Positions 16,658 through 25,375 of a DNA stretch of 39,200 bases are shown here, one piece after another. The DNA lies in the NCBI GenBank assembly GCA_964584815.1, contig CAZPBO010000015.1:1-39200 (forward strand). The letters are read 5' to 3'. This stretch comes from CAZPBO01 sp964584815 (GTDB taxonomy: Bacteria > Planctomycetota > SKW154). Below the pieces are notes generated by a model, which saw nothing but the letters and a program-made list of their open reading frames with translations, searched no databases and had not been told where the DNA came from. Position 1 is the stretch's first letter. Each line of letters begins with the position of its first letter. The translations under genes and the position numbers were made by a program.

Positions 16658-17443
16658 TCAGTCTCCAAGACGGGGGATGAAGATTTTTGTCCCTGTGCGC
16701 AGGCTGTTGGGGTCAGGAATGACCTCTTTGTTGCGCTCATAAATCTTGCGCCAGAAGAGCGAACGACCATAAGCAGTTTTGGCTATCCTGCCCAGAATGT
16801 CCCCTTCTTTTATGATGTAGTAGTGTCCTGGGGTGGGGCGCGGTTTGATAGAGGGTTTTTCTACTGCGGCTGCGACCTTGTCAGCCGGCGCATCTTTTGG
16901 CAACACCAACTTCATACCGGGACGCAAATCTCCCGGACGGGGGCAGATATCGCGGTTCGCTTGCCAGACTTTGCGCCATTTCGCACCACTGCCGTATATC
17001 CGCTTCGCTATTTTCCAGAAACTGTCGTCCTTGCGCGCCACATATGTGCGCACCTTCGCCGAACCATCCTCCCGCTTACCTTGCTCTCTGCCACCATCTG
17101 ACGGCGCTTCTATGCTTTCCTGCCGCTTTGCCTCCTCAGAGGATGTCTCAACAGGTGCGACCACCTGGTCTTCGGGGTTCTCCACAACTTCTGAAGGCGT
17201 GTTCTGCGTTACAGGTTTTGGTTCAGGCTCCAGTTCCGCCTCAACAATCACATCCGGAACCGTCATTCCGGTTTTCTCAACAACCTGGGTGCCTGATGTG
17301 CTGATGCCAGGCTGAAGCGGGGAAGATGAATTTTTTGAGACAGTCAGCGGAATCTGCTTCTCCGTAGCCGTTTCAAAAAGGACGCAGACCGAGAAAAGGA
17401 CTGCAAGCGCACCGATGACGAGGAATTTTGCGGTTTTGGTCAT
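16658..17443 (-). CDS. Membrane-anchored protein with two LysM domains
   Basis: The 261-aa protein has an N-terminal membrane anchor or signal (residues 5-25, KFLVIGALAVLFSVCVLF), a long low-complexity acidic and Pro-rich spacer (about 30-125), and two LysM domains. The first is YVARKDDSFWKIAKRIYG near residue 130 and the second YYIIKEGDILGRIAKTAYG near residue 208, each ending in a PGMKLVLP or TGTKIFIP type strand. LysM binds N-acetylglucosamine-containing polymers such as peptidoglycan. No catalytic domain is present, so it is more likely a wall-binding or scaffolding protein. Its ATG overlaps the murG stop (ATGA), placing it firmly in the dcw operon. Confidence 0.85.
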   Translation of the reverse strand: MTKTAKFLVIGALAVLFSVCVLFETATEKQIPLTVSKNSSSPLQPGISTSGTQVVEKTGMTVPDVIVEAELEPEPKPVTQNTPSEVVENPEDQVVAPVETSSEEAKRQESIEAPSDGGREQGKREDGSAKVRTYVARKDDSFWKIAKRIYGSGAKWRKVWQANRDICPRPGDLRPGMKLVLPKDAPADKVAAAVEKPSIKPRPTPGHYYIIKEGDILGRIAKTAYGRSLFWRKIYERNKEVIPDPNSLRTGTKIFIPRLGD

Positions 17444-18486
17444 GCGGCAACCCCTCCATAAAGTGTTCCCATCATCTTTTCGGCGATAGTTGCGGCGGCT
17501 TTAAGGTGTCTACTGCAAGGTTTTGGTTTTCTTGTTCGCAGGATTTCCACTACTGCGGCGGGACCATCAATAGCCAGCCTGCGCTGTGCAACGATAACGC
17601 CTTTTGTTTCCCGCAAAGCGGCTTGGGCGTTGAGGCGCTGATGCTCCAACGCACCGGGGTGCGGCACAAAGACTGCTGGCAGTCCGAATGTCACCACCTC
17701 CGCGCAGGTTGAGGCGCCCGCGCGGCATAGCACCGCATCCGCCGCACTATACCACTCCCATATCCTCTCGCAGAATCGGTTGACGATGCAGGCAACGCCA
17801 GAGCGGCGATAAACCGCTCGCACCTTTTCGGCTTCTCCCCCTGCGGCGTGCAGGATAAACAGATTCGGGAAGATGCGCAGCAGTTGCGGCGCAAGCCACA
17901 TCGCGAAACCGTTGAGGGCGCAACTGCCCTGACTACCGCCCAGAACCAGAAGAACGGTTGCGCGTTGTGGAATACCCAACCGCCTCCGTGCATCACCTTT
18001 GTTTAACCTGACCATCTGACTGCGCAGCGGCACCCCTGTCACCACATCCCGCTTCCCCAATTTTTCTCCAGACCAGCCACGAAACACGACCTTGAGGACG
18101 GGTGCAAAGAACCTGGTAAACCGTCCGGGCGCAGCGTTTGGCTCCACCAGAAAAACAGGTCTTCCCGTCAGAAGCGCCGCCAGGGTTGGTGCTACCGATG
18201 CATATGAGCCTGATGTTAGAACCGCCACAGACTCTGCCACAGACCGCAGAAGTCTCGGCTCAAGTAGCGGGAAGACCATCTGCATTAGGCGTTTGATGCG
18301 GCTGCGTCCATCACCGCCTATACGAAGAGTTCTTGCCTTAAAAAGCCTGACCGCACGGGTTTCGGCTTCACGCCTCCCGCAGACCACCACCGCATCCAAA
18401 TCCTGCCGCTTTCGCAGCCTCTCCACAACCGCAAGAAGCGGTATCAGGTGCCCACCACTTCCGCCTCCTGCAACGACAATCCGCAT
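17440..18486 (-). CDS. murG: Lipid II synthase MurG
   Basis: MurG transfers GlcNAc from UDP-GlcNAc to lipid I on the inner face of the membrane, giving lipid II. The N-terminal glycine loop is VVAGGGSGGHLIPLLAV. The C-terminal donor-binding region has VLGGSQGSCALN and a conserved CRAGASTCAEVVTFGLPAVFVPHP near residues 260-285. The 348 aa are typical. Its start lies 43 bases inside the end of ftsW, a large overlap that suggests tight translational linkage. Confidence 0.96.
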   Translation of the reverse strand: MRIVVAGGGSGGHLIPLLAVVERLRKRQDLDAVVVCGRREAETRAVRLFKARTLRIGGDGRSRIKRLMQMVFPLLEPRLLRSVAESVAVLTSGSYASVAPTLAALLTGRPVFLVEPNAAPGRFTRFFAPVLKVVFRGWSGEKLGKRDVVTGVPLRSQMVRLNKGDARRRLGIPQRATVLLVLGGSQGSCALNGFAMWLAPQLLRIFPNLFILHAAGGEAEKVRAVYRRSGVACIVNRFCERIWEWYSAADAVLCRAGASTCAEVVTFGLPAVFVPHPGALEHQRLNAQAALRETKGVIVAQRRLAIDGPAAVVEILRTRKPKPCSRHLKAAATIAEKMMGTLYGGVAA

Positions 18487-19550
18487 CCTGCCCCCTCCAT
18501 ATCAAGCCTTGCAAGCAATCCCACAAAGAGAAGTGAAACGACAAGTGAGGAGCCGCCAAAGGAGAGAAAAGGCAGAGGTATCCCTTTTGTGGGCAGGGAA
18601 CCTGTGACGACACCAATATTTATGGCGGCTTGCAGAGGAATAATCAGAGCAGACCCAACGGCGAGAATCCGCAAATCGCCTCTCTTAACCCGTAATGCTA
18701 TCTTAAGCCCCAGAACAAGATAGGCGCAGAACAGCGACACAACCGCCACAGCGCCCAAGAAACCTGTCTCCTCAGCCAGAATGGCAAAGACAAAGTCGGT
18801 GTTGCGGTCAGGCAGAAAAAATAGTTTCTGCTCTGATGCACCCAGACCTTTTCCCGCAACACCGCCTGACCCCACGGCAATCAGGGACTGGCGGAGTTGG
18901 TAGCCGCGTCCGAGCGGGTCGCCTTCAGGGTTGGCAAAAACGCCTAGCCTTGCGCGAACATGCTCAAACTTCAGGAAAGCAACAGGGGTGGCAATCGCAG
19001 CAGCCAGAGACGCAAGCAAAGCCAACTGCCGCAGTTTCGCACCTGCAAACCAGATAAGCATTCCGCCGCAAAGAGCAAGGAAAGCCGCCGTGCCGAGGTC
19101 GGGTTCGGCAAACACCAGAAGGCAGAGAAGAGCAAGTGGCATTAGCGCTTTGAGGAGTTGGCGCAGGGTTTGAGGGGGATTGTTAGCCAGACGCGCCGCA
19201 TAAAGCACAACAGCAACCTTGGCAAGTTCTGATGGCTGCAGGCGGAAAGGACCAACTGCAAGCCACCTCGCCGCCCCGCGGACGCGAACACCTACCCCAG
19301 GGATGAAAACCAGAAGGCACAAAAAGCATATACCAAACAGAATAAGATGGGCGTTTGAGACCAGAAACGACGGATTGACGCGAAAAAGAAGGTAAGCACA
19401 GAGTATGCCCAAAGCGATGTAAAGGAGATGGCGGCTGAAGGCTGGGTGAACAAGCCCTTTGGGAGGACCTGCGACTGAGAAAGCCATAACAGCGCCGATG
19501 CCCACAAGAAGAGCAACAACGCTCAAAAGCATCTGCGTGTCCCGCGACAT
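18444..19550 (-). CDS. ftsW: FtsW/RodA-type lipid II polymerase (SEDS), probably FtsW
   Basis: This is a SEDS glycosyltransferase that polymerises lipid II and works with a class B PBP. It has about ten membrane segments in 368 aa. SEDS signatures include VRGAARWLAVGPFRLQPSE with the FQPSE-like motif near residue 105, GRGYQLRQSLIAVGSGG near residue 190, and KGIPLPFLSFGGSSLVVSL near residue 320. Position between mraY and murG and next to ftsI supports FtsW over RodA. It begins 2 bases after mraY, leaving no room for murD, which usually sits here. Confidence 0.93.
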   Translation of the reverse strand: MSRDTQMLLSVVALLVGIGAVMAFSVAGPPKGLVHPAFSRHLLYIALGILCAYLLFRVNPSFLVSNAHLILFGICFLCLLVFIPGVGVRVRGAARWLAVGPFRLQPSELAKVAVVLYAARLANNPPQTLRQLLKALMPLALLCLLVFAEPDLGTAAFLALCGGMLIWFAGAKLRQLALLASLAAAIATPVAFLKFEHVRARLGVFANPEGDPLGRGYQLRQSLIAVGSGGVAGKGLGASEQKLFFLPDRNTDFVFAILAEETGFLGAVAVVSLFCAYLVLGLKIALRVKRGDLRILAVGSALIIPLQAAINIGVVTGSLPTKGIPLPFLSFGGSSLVVSLLFVGLLARLDMEGAGCGLSLQEAEVVGT

Positions 19551-19552
19551 AG

Positions 19553-20665
19553 TCAGCGCACCTTAAGAGTAGCAAGGGCAAAAAGCGCACAAAACGCTGC
19601 CACAATCCAGAACCGCACCGTCACGGCGTTCTCGTGCTGCCCCGAAAACTCAAAATGATGATGCAGTGGCGCTATGCGGAATATCCTCTTCCCTGTCAAC
19701 TTAAAAGAAAGAACCTGCAGCATAACGCTTATTGTCTCAACCACAAAGACAAGTCCGGCGAACAGCAGCACGGCTTCCTGTTTTGTGGCGACAGCAGCCG
19801 CACCCAGCACGCCCCCCACAGCCAAAGCCCCGGTGTCGCCCATAAAGACCTTCGCAGGATAACAGTTGAACCAAAGGAAACCGAGCAGCGCCCCACAGAG
19901 TGCCGCCATCACAACCGCTACCTCGCCCGCACCCGCCACATACGGAATAAAAAGATATTCCGCCAACTCCTTGTGCCCCGCCAAATACGCAGCCACCGTC
20001 ATCGCCCCAGCACAGAAAACCGCACTCCCCGCCGCAAGCCCATCAAGCCCGTCCGTTAGGTTCACAGCGTTTGAAAATCCAACCACCACAAACGCCACAA
20101 ACACCACAAATCCCACGCCGAGATAGAGATACCAATGCTTTAGAAACGGGAAAAAGACTGCGCTGGCAGGAGAGCCGCCTGCCACACCCGTATGCGGCGC
20201 CTCTACACATAGCGTCGCATAAAGAACCACACCAGCAGCAAAACCCACTACCCATTGTAGCAAAAACTTTGTGCGCCCACGCATCCCCTTGCGCGTGCTC
20301 TTCAGTTTAATCCAGTCATCGGCAAAGCCTATCGCCGCCATACCGCAGAGAACAAGCATCAGCGTCACCACAGGCATAACCAGACGAGCAAAGAGGAGTG
20401 ACGCTATAAGCGTTGACCAGACAATCATCAAGCCGCCCATAGTGGGGGTGCCGTTCTTGCCGCCGTGCAGGTTGTTCAGTTTCTCTGAATCTGTTTTAGT
20501 GGTCTCCTCACCGATGCGGCGGCGTCGCAGCCACAAAATCAGCCGTGGTCCCAGAACAACACTGACAAAGAACGCAAAACCCGCTGCAAGCACTCCCCTC
20601 ACCGTCACATAACGCATAAGGTTGAACACTGATGTCTCACTCAAGCGATGCAGGAACCAGAACAT
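19553..20665 (-). CDS. mraY: Phospho-N-acetylmuramoyl-pentapeptide-transferase MraY
   Basis: MraY moves phospho-MurNAc-pentapeptide to undecaprenyl phosphate to form lipid I in the membrane. Family motifs are HGGKNGTPTMGGLMIV near residue 70, FADDWIK near residue 120, FSNAVNLTDGLDGLAAG near residue 205, VFMGDTGALAVGG near residue 285, and PLHHHFE near residue 335. The first of the catalytic Asp pair and the HHH loop are intact. The 370 aa give about ten membrane segments. The ATG at 20665 lies 24 bases inside the end of murF. Confidence 0.97.
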   Translation of the reverse strand: MFWFLHRLSETSVFNLMRYVTVRGVLAAGFAFFVSVVLGPRLILWLRRRRIGEETTKTDSEKLNNLHGGKNGTPTMGGLMIVWSTLIASLLFARLVMPVVTLMLVLCGMAAIGFADDWIKLKSTRKGMRGRTKFLLQWVVGFAAGVVLYATLCVEAPHTGVAGGSPASAVFFPFLKHWYLYLGVGFVVFVAFVVVGFSNAVNLTDGLDGLAAGSAVFCAGAMTVAAYLAGHKELAEYLFIPYVAGAGEVAVVMAALCGALLGFLWFNCYPAKVFMGDTGALAVGGVLGAAAVATKQEAVLLFAGLVFVVETISVMLQVLSFKLTGKRIFRIAPLHHHFEFSGQHENAVTVRFWIVAAFCALFALATLKVR

Positions 20666-22020
20666 CCTCTTCCCTCCAGTCGTTTCTCAAGAAGCCCTGC
20701 AATCCTCTCCAACATAAAAAAGCGACTTCCCTTAAGGAGGATTGTGTCTCCTGCGGATGCGGAAGTGGCGAGCATATCAGCCGCTTCTTCGTGCGTCGCC
20801 ACAAGTCTGGCTTTTCCGCCTGCCCTTATAGATGCCTCAACGGCAGGAGCGGCTGTCTCGCCGACCCCAACGATGAAGTCGGCGCATCGGGTGGCAAGAC
20901 GCCCCACCTCTCTGTGGAGCCGCAGACTGTAGCGTCCCAGTTCCGCCATCCCTGCGAAGACGAAGAACCTGCGTGGCGGACGCGTTTTAAGCCACCCAAG
21001 CGCCGCCGCCACACTCGCAGGGTTGGCGTTGTAGCAGTCAAGCACCAGCAGAACGGCGCCGACGGATAGTTTCTGCATTCGCATAGGCGGCGGCATAAAA
21101 CCGTCCAACCGCTGAAGCGCCTCCTTTGGGGGAATGCCAAGATAGGTGGCGGCGGTCACCGCGAGCGCCGCACAATCACCAAAATGGCTCCCAAACACAT
21201 CCAAATGCGCCCTCTCCCCGTCCCGCACAAGCAGTAGCCCGTTTTGCTCCACCACCTTATCAAACACTTCTGCCTTGTCCACCCTCACAAGGATGCCTTT
21301 TGGTGGGCGTGGAACCTGACCGCGCCAAGGAAGTTGCCCCACCAGTGCAACACAGGAGGGCTTTGCGTAACGGATGATGTCGGTCTTTTCGCGCCACAGT
21401 GAACGCAGGGAGGGGAAATTGCCGATATGGGCAGGTGCGACTGTGGTCAGAACCGCCACATCAGGCGGAGCAACACCGCATAACTTCCTTATCTCGCCGC
21501 GATGGTTGGTGCCGAATTCAAGAACAAGCGTCTCTGTATCAGGCGGAGTATTGAGGATGGTCAGAGGAACACCGACGAAGTTGTTGTGGCTTGCAGGTGC
21601 GACAACAGCCCGTCTTCCAGACAGAATCGCACGCAGCATCTCCTTGGTCGTCGTCTTGCCGCAGGAGCCAGTTATAGCAACGACCCTTGCGTGAAGCGTT
21701 CTGATATATGCGGCGGCAAGGCGTAGAAAAGCCACATTGGCGTTCTCCACCACAAGAACAGGACGCCCCAGGACTTTATGGAAGCCGCAAGGCAGCGACG
21801 CCGCCCCTGATGAGACCAGCGCCCCTGTTGCTCCCTTAAGAAGCGCCGTTTTGTAAAACGCAGAACCCTCAAAACGCTCACCGCGAAGCCCCACAAAAAG
21901 TTTCCGTTCGCACCGCTGTCGGGAGTCCGTAACAACGCCCTCTGCGGCTCCCCACACCCAGCAGGGAACCTTAACTTTAAGCCACCCACCGACCTCTCTT
22001 AGCCGAATCCAACCTCTCAA
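20641..22020 (-). CDS. murF: UDP-MurNAc-tripeptide--D-Ala-D-Ala ligase MurF
   Basis: MurF adds the D-Ala-D-Ala dipeptide made by Ddl. The N-terminal substrate domain has VVTDSRQRCERKLFVGLRGE, the ATP loop is ITGSCGKTTTKEML near residue 118, and the middle has LEFGTNHRGEI and VAPAHIGNF. The C-terminal domain holds LDCYNANPASVAAAL near residue 330. The 459-aa length is normal. The start is a TTG at 22020, the first usable start codon, and lies 44 bases inside murE. GAGGG is found upstream. Confidence 0.95.
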   Translation of the reverse strand: MRGWIRLREVGGWLKVKVPCWVWGAAEGVVTDSRQRCERKLFVGLRGERFEGSAFYKTALLKGATGALVSSGAASLPCGFHKVLGRPVLVVENANVAFLRLAAAYIRTLHARVVAITGSCGKTTTKEMLRAILSGRRAVVAPASHNNFVGVPLTILNTPPDTETLVLEFGTNHRGEIRKLCGVAPPDVAVLTTVAPAHIGNFPSLRSLWREKTDIIRYAKPSCVALVGQLPWRGQVPRPPKGILVRVDKAEVFDKVVEQNGLLLVRDGERAHLDVFGSHFGDCAALAVTAATYLGIPPKEALQRLDGFMPPPMRMQKLSVGAVLLVLDCYNANPASVAAALGWLKTRPPRRFFVFAGMAELGRYSLRLHREVGRLATRCADFIVGVGETAAPAVEASIRAGGKARLVATHEEAADMLATSASAGDTILLKGSRFFMLERIAGLLEKRLEGRGCSGSCIA

Positions 22021-23452
22021 GCGCTTCCCTCACCACTTCTCTGTCATCAAACGGAATAAGGCGTTTACCCACAATCTGCACCCTTTCGTGCCCTTTGCCT
22101 GCCACAACGACCACATCGTCGGGTCGGGCAAGTGAGAGGGCTTTCAGGATAGCGGCGCGGCGGTCGGGTTCCACCAACGCACGCTCCGGATGCCTCATTC
22201 CATCCAATATTTCGGCAATTATCGCCTCGGGTTTTTCGCTCCTTGGATTATCGCTTGTGACGACAACAACATCGGCAAGCGACTCAGCGACACTTCCCAT
22301 CCTGCCTCTTTTGGTTTTGTCTCGGTCGCCACCGCAGCCAAAAACCACTACAAGACGCCCCTTGACAAGGGGGCGCAACGCCGTCAGCACAGCCCTTAAA
22401 GCCCCTTCGGTGTGCGCAAAATCCACAAAAACCGCAGGGCGACCACTCCCAACCCGCTCCAGACGCCCAGGCACACCACCAAAACCCCGCAGCGCAGAAA
22501 CAGCATCCTCAAATCTTACGCCTGCAGAAAGCGCAGCCCCCAATGCCGCCAGCACATTATAGGCGTTGTGCCTGCCAACAAGCCGAACCTTAACCCTATC
22601 AACACGACCACACACCTTTACCTCAACCAGAATGCCGTCAAGGTCGCTTGACAGGAGCCTGCCGCGTATGTCCCCGCCTGATAGACCATATGACAGAACT
22701 TTTCCCGTAGATGCGTGGCGGAACTCGCAGAACCAGTCATCATCGGCGTTCAAAACAGCAAAAGCATCGGAGGGAAGCGTTTCAAAAAGGCGTCGCTTTG
22801 CCGCCCTGTATGACGCGTGCGTTTTGTGATAGTCAAGATGGTCGGAGGCAATGTTAGTCAGAACGGCACAGCAGAAATCAATTCCCAGAACACGCTTCTG
22901 GCATATGGCGTGGCTTGAGACTTCCATAACGCAGGCACGATATCGGTTCTGCAGTGCTTCCCGCAGAAGTGCGTGGAGGCGGAAGGGACCTGGGGTTGTG
23001 TTGTGGGAAGGATGAGGCTGCGGTGCGGTGTAGTAGGAGATGGTAGTGAGTGCGGCGCAGGGAATGCCGCAGGAGTTCAAAATGTGGCGAATAAGAAGCG
23101 TTGTGGTGGTTTTGCCCGCGGTGCCTGTGACGGCAAACATCTTGAGTTTTTTTGACGGATGGTTGTTGAGGGCGGCGGCGATGCTCGCAGCGGCGACGCG
23201 ACCGTCCTCAACCACAAAAAGCCCCACACCGTCAGGCACATCAACGACCTTTTCTGCGACGACAACCCGCGCGCCTCTCCTCACCGCCTCATCCACAAAC
23301 AGATGCCCGTCCACCGCATCACCTTTCAGCGCAACAAAAAGGGCTCCGTCCCTGATGCGTCTGCTATCGCAATCAGCGGTGGTGACGGTTTCTTGCGCGG
23401 GCTTCTTTATCCATCTTCCTGCAAGACCCTTTAAGAGCCTTTTCAGTTGCAT
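21977..23452 (-). CDS. murE: UDP-MurNAc-tripeptide synthetase MurE (meso-DAP type)
   Basis: MurE adds the third residue of the stem peptide. The specificity loop DNPRSEKPEAII near residue 400 has the DNPR motif of meso-diaminopimelate-adding enzymes, so the organism should have DAP-type peptidoglycan. The ATP loop reads VTGTAGKTTTTLL, with Ala in place of the common Asn in GTNGKT. Other blocks are DSRRIRDGALFVALKG and LTNIASDHLDYHKTH. The open frame begins at 23791, but the ATG at 23452 with GGAGGAGAA just upstream gives the normal 491 aa. The longer form would add 113 residues encoded inside ftsI. It overlaps ftsI by 80 bases. Confidence 0.96.
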   Translation of the reverse strand: MQLKRLLKGLAGRWIKKPAQETVTTADCDSRRIRDGALFVALKGDAVDGHLFVDEAVRRGARVVVAEKVVDVPDGVGLFVVEDGRVAAASIAAALNNHPSKKLKMFAVTGTAGKTTTTLLIRHILNSCGIPCAALTTISYYTAPQPHPSHNTTPGPFRLHALLREALQNRYRACVMEVSSHAICQKRVLGIDFCCAVLTNIASDHLDYHKTHASYRAAKRRLFETLPSDAFAVLNADDDWFCEFRHASTGKVLSYGLSGGDIRGRLLSSDLDGILVEVKVCGRVDRVKVRLVGRHNAYNVLAALGAALSAGVRFEDAVSALRGFGGVPGRLERVGSGRPAVFVDFAHTEGALRAVLTALRPLVKGRLVVVFGCGGDRDKTKRGRMGSVAESLADVVVVTSDNPRSEKPEAIIAEILDGMRHPERALVEPDRRAAILKALSLARPDDVVVVAGKGHERVQIVGKRLIPFDDREVVREALERLDSAKRGRWVA

Positions 23453-25133
23453 GCTTCTCCTCCTTATCGGGGGCGACACCGAGATAGAGCAGTGTTTGTT
23501 CTGCGACCGTTTTGGCAAATGGGGCGGCGACCGTTCCGCCAAAATGGCTTCTCCCACGGGGCGTGTCAACAACCACTGCCACAACGATTCTCGGTCTTTT
23601 TGCCGGCGCCATACAGACAAACGACGCCACATAGTCTTTTTGGCTGTAGCGACCTGTTTTTCTGTCAAGTTTCTGGGCGGTGCCTGTTTTACCGGCAATG
23701 GTAAAGAGTCTGCTTTTGGCGCGTCTGCCTGTGCCGTTTTCAACGACACGGGCAAGGAGTGCGCGGAGTGTGGCGGCGACATCGGAGTCAATTATCCTTC
23801 TACCTCTGGTGCGTGCCTGATAGAGGATTTTCCCGCTTGGTGCCGTTATGCGGCGCACAATATGGAGCGAGGGCAGAACCCCGTCTGCCGCTATCGCGCA
23901 AAAACCCCTCACCATCTGCAGAACGGTGACCCCCACCTCCTGCCCCATAGCGAGGCTGACCTGACTGTAGCGTGACCATCTTGAAACATCTCTTAAGACT
24001 CCGCTTTCCTCGTGCGGCAACTCAATACCTGTTTTCTGTCCGAAGCCGAAGCGCCGCAGCCACCTATGGTGGTGGTCAGGGGGAATACGCAGGGCAAGTT
24101 TTGCCGTGCCAATATTGCTTGATTTTGCCAGAACATCAGGAACCGATAAGACACCATAACCGTGGTAATCGTGCAGAATGCGTCGTCCTATACGCCACGC
24201 CCCTTTTTCACAGTCAATCTTCTCATCCAGTCTGACAAGTTTTTCCTGCAGGAGCATAGCAAAGGTGAAAGGTTTGAAGGTGGAGCCGGGTTCGTAGACG
24301 AACTCTGCTGCGGGGTTGCGCCTACTTTTTTGTGGGAAGGATGACCATCGGGTGGGGTCAAAAGATGGGCGGACGGCGTATGCGAGGATAAATCCTGTAT
24401 GGGGTTGCGCAACCACAACAGCGACCCAGTTCGGTTTCCACTTAAGCCAGGCGTCTTGTGCGGCTTGCTCGGCTATTTCCTGAACCACCCCGTCAATGGT
24501 CAACTCCACTTCTGCGCCGTCAACAGGTGGTCTGAACTGGTCGTCAACGAAGAGGCGTCTGCCGCAGCCGTCGCGCTCAAAGATGTGGAGTCCATCGCGT
24601 CCCCGCAACCACCGCTCCGCCCAAAACTCCACGCCCGCCAGCCCCTGACCATCAATACCGCAAAATCCCAAGACATTCGCGGCGAAAGACCCGAGTGGAT
24701 AAACCCTGCGCCAAAGCGATGTGAAGAAGGTTCCGTGGAGTTTGAGTGCTCTGATTATGCGACGCTGCTTAGGGGTGATGTGGCGGCGCACCCATATAAA
24801 GCGCTTCCTCCCCTTTATTTCACGCAGGATTCGCGCGACTTCCTGTCTGGAAAGGTGGCAGATGGGTTTGAGGATGGCAAGCAAAGATGTGGCGTTTTCA
24901 ACGAAAGCGGAGTCAATGAAGAGTCCGAAGGAGGGGATAGAGCGTGCCAGAACGATGCCGTCGGATGAGGAGATGTCGCCACGACGGGCGGGCAGAACTT
25001 CTCGTCCCCTTCGCTGCGCATTGCAAAGTGCAGAATAGTGCCTGTGTGAGAGGACTTGAAGTTGGAAAAGGCGCAGCGCAAGGGCAGAATAGGCAACAAG
25101 TAATAGGACAGCCACTACAAATACGCGTTTCAT
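23373..25133 (-). CDS. ftsI: FtsI-type penicillin-binding protein (class B)
   Basis: This class B PBP is the transpeptidase that cross-links septal peptidoglycan. It has an N-terminal membrane segment (residues 4-22, VFVVAVLLLVAYSALALRL) and the pedestal motif ARRGDISSSDG. The three penicillin-binding motifs are in order: STFK (near residue 290), SSN (near 345) and KTGTA (near 490). The 586 aa are typical of FtsI/SpoVD enzymes without C-terminal PASTA domains. The basic C-terminal tail (about 27 residues) is encoded by the DNA that also contains the murE ribosome binding site and start. Its ATG overlaps the ftsL stop (ATGA). Confidence 0.95.
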   Translation of the reverse strand: MKRVFVVAVLLLVAYSALALRLFQLQVLSHRHYSALCNAQRRGREVLPARRGDISSSDGIVLARSIPSFGLFIDSAFVENATSLLAILKPICHLSRQEVARILREIKGRKRFIWVRRHITPKQRRIIRALKLHGTFFTSLWRRVYPLGSFAANVLGFCGIDGQGLAGVEFWAERWLRGRDGLHIFERDGCGRRLFVDDQFRPPVDGAEVELTIDGVVQEIAEQAAQDAWLKWKPNWVAVVVAQPHTGFILAYAVRPSFDPTRWSSFPQKSRRNPAAEFVYEPGSTFKPFTFAMLLQEKLVRLDEKIDCEKGAWRIGRRILHDYHGYGVLSVPDVLAKSSNIGTAKLALRIPPDHHHRWLRRFGFGQKTGIELPHEESGVLRDVSRWSRYSQVSLAMGQEVGVTVLQMVRGFCAIAADGVLPSLHIVRRITAPSGKILYQARTRGRRIIDSDVAATLRALLARVVENGTGRRAKSRLFTIAGKTGTAQKLDRKTGRYSQKDYVASFVCMAPAKRPRIVVAVVVDTPRGRSHFGGTVAAPFAKTVAEQTLLYLGVAPDKEEKHATEKALKGSCRKMDKEARARNRHHR

Positions 25134-25375
25134 CTTCCCGCTCCTGGGTGGTGTGTGAGGGCGGCTTTTTGTGCGCTTTCGCGGAGGCGCTCAGGGCGGA
25201 GCAACCGCTGCAGCGCCGCTTGCGTTGTTCTTATCCGCTCGCGAACGGTGCGGTAGCGCTCCACAAGCGCCGCCTTGCTGTAGCGTGCCTCCACCAGACG
25301 CCAACGCACCCCGCAAACCAGCACACCAAAAACCACAAATGCTACAACACAGACAGCAACTCGCCAAAAAATCAT
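25130..25375 (-). CDS. ftsL: FtsL-like small division protein
   Basis: The 81-aa protein has one N-terminal membrane helix (residues 4-23, WRVAVCVVAFVVFGVLVCGV) followed by a helical, Arg-rich stretch with coiled-coil character (LVEARYSKAALVERYRTVRERIRTTQAALQ in two parts). Size, topology and position between rsmH and ftsI are those of FtsL, which pairs with FtsB/DivIC and recruits FtsW-FtsI. Primary sequence is too variable in this family to be decisive. It overlaps both neighbours by ATGA. Confidence 0.75.
   Translation of the reverse strand: MIFWRVAVCVVAFVVFGVLVCGVRWRLVEARYSKAALVERYRTVRERIRTTQAALQRLLRPERLRESAQKAALTHHPGAGR

Noticed and set aside
16196..17101. 301-codon plus-strand open frame
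   Set aside because: It lies antisense to murC and the LysM gene, whose domains are clear. The protein has no recognisable domain.
21977..23791. 604-aa form of MurE
   Set aside because: The extra 113 residues are encoded inside ftsI and resemble no MurE. A strong ribosome binding site precedes the ATG at 23452.
23040..23975. 311-codon plus-strand open frame
   Set aside because: It is antisense to murE and ftsI, both with complete catalytic motifs.
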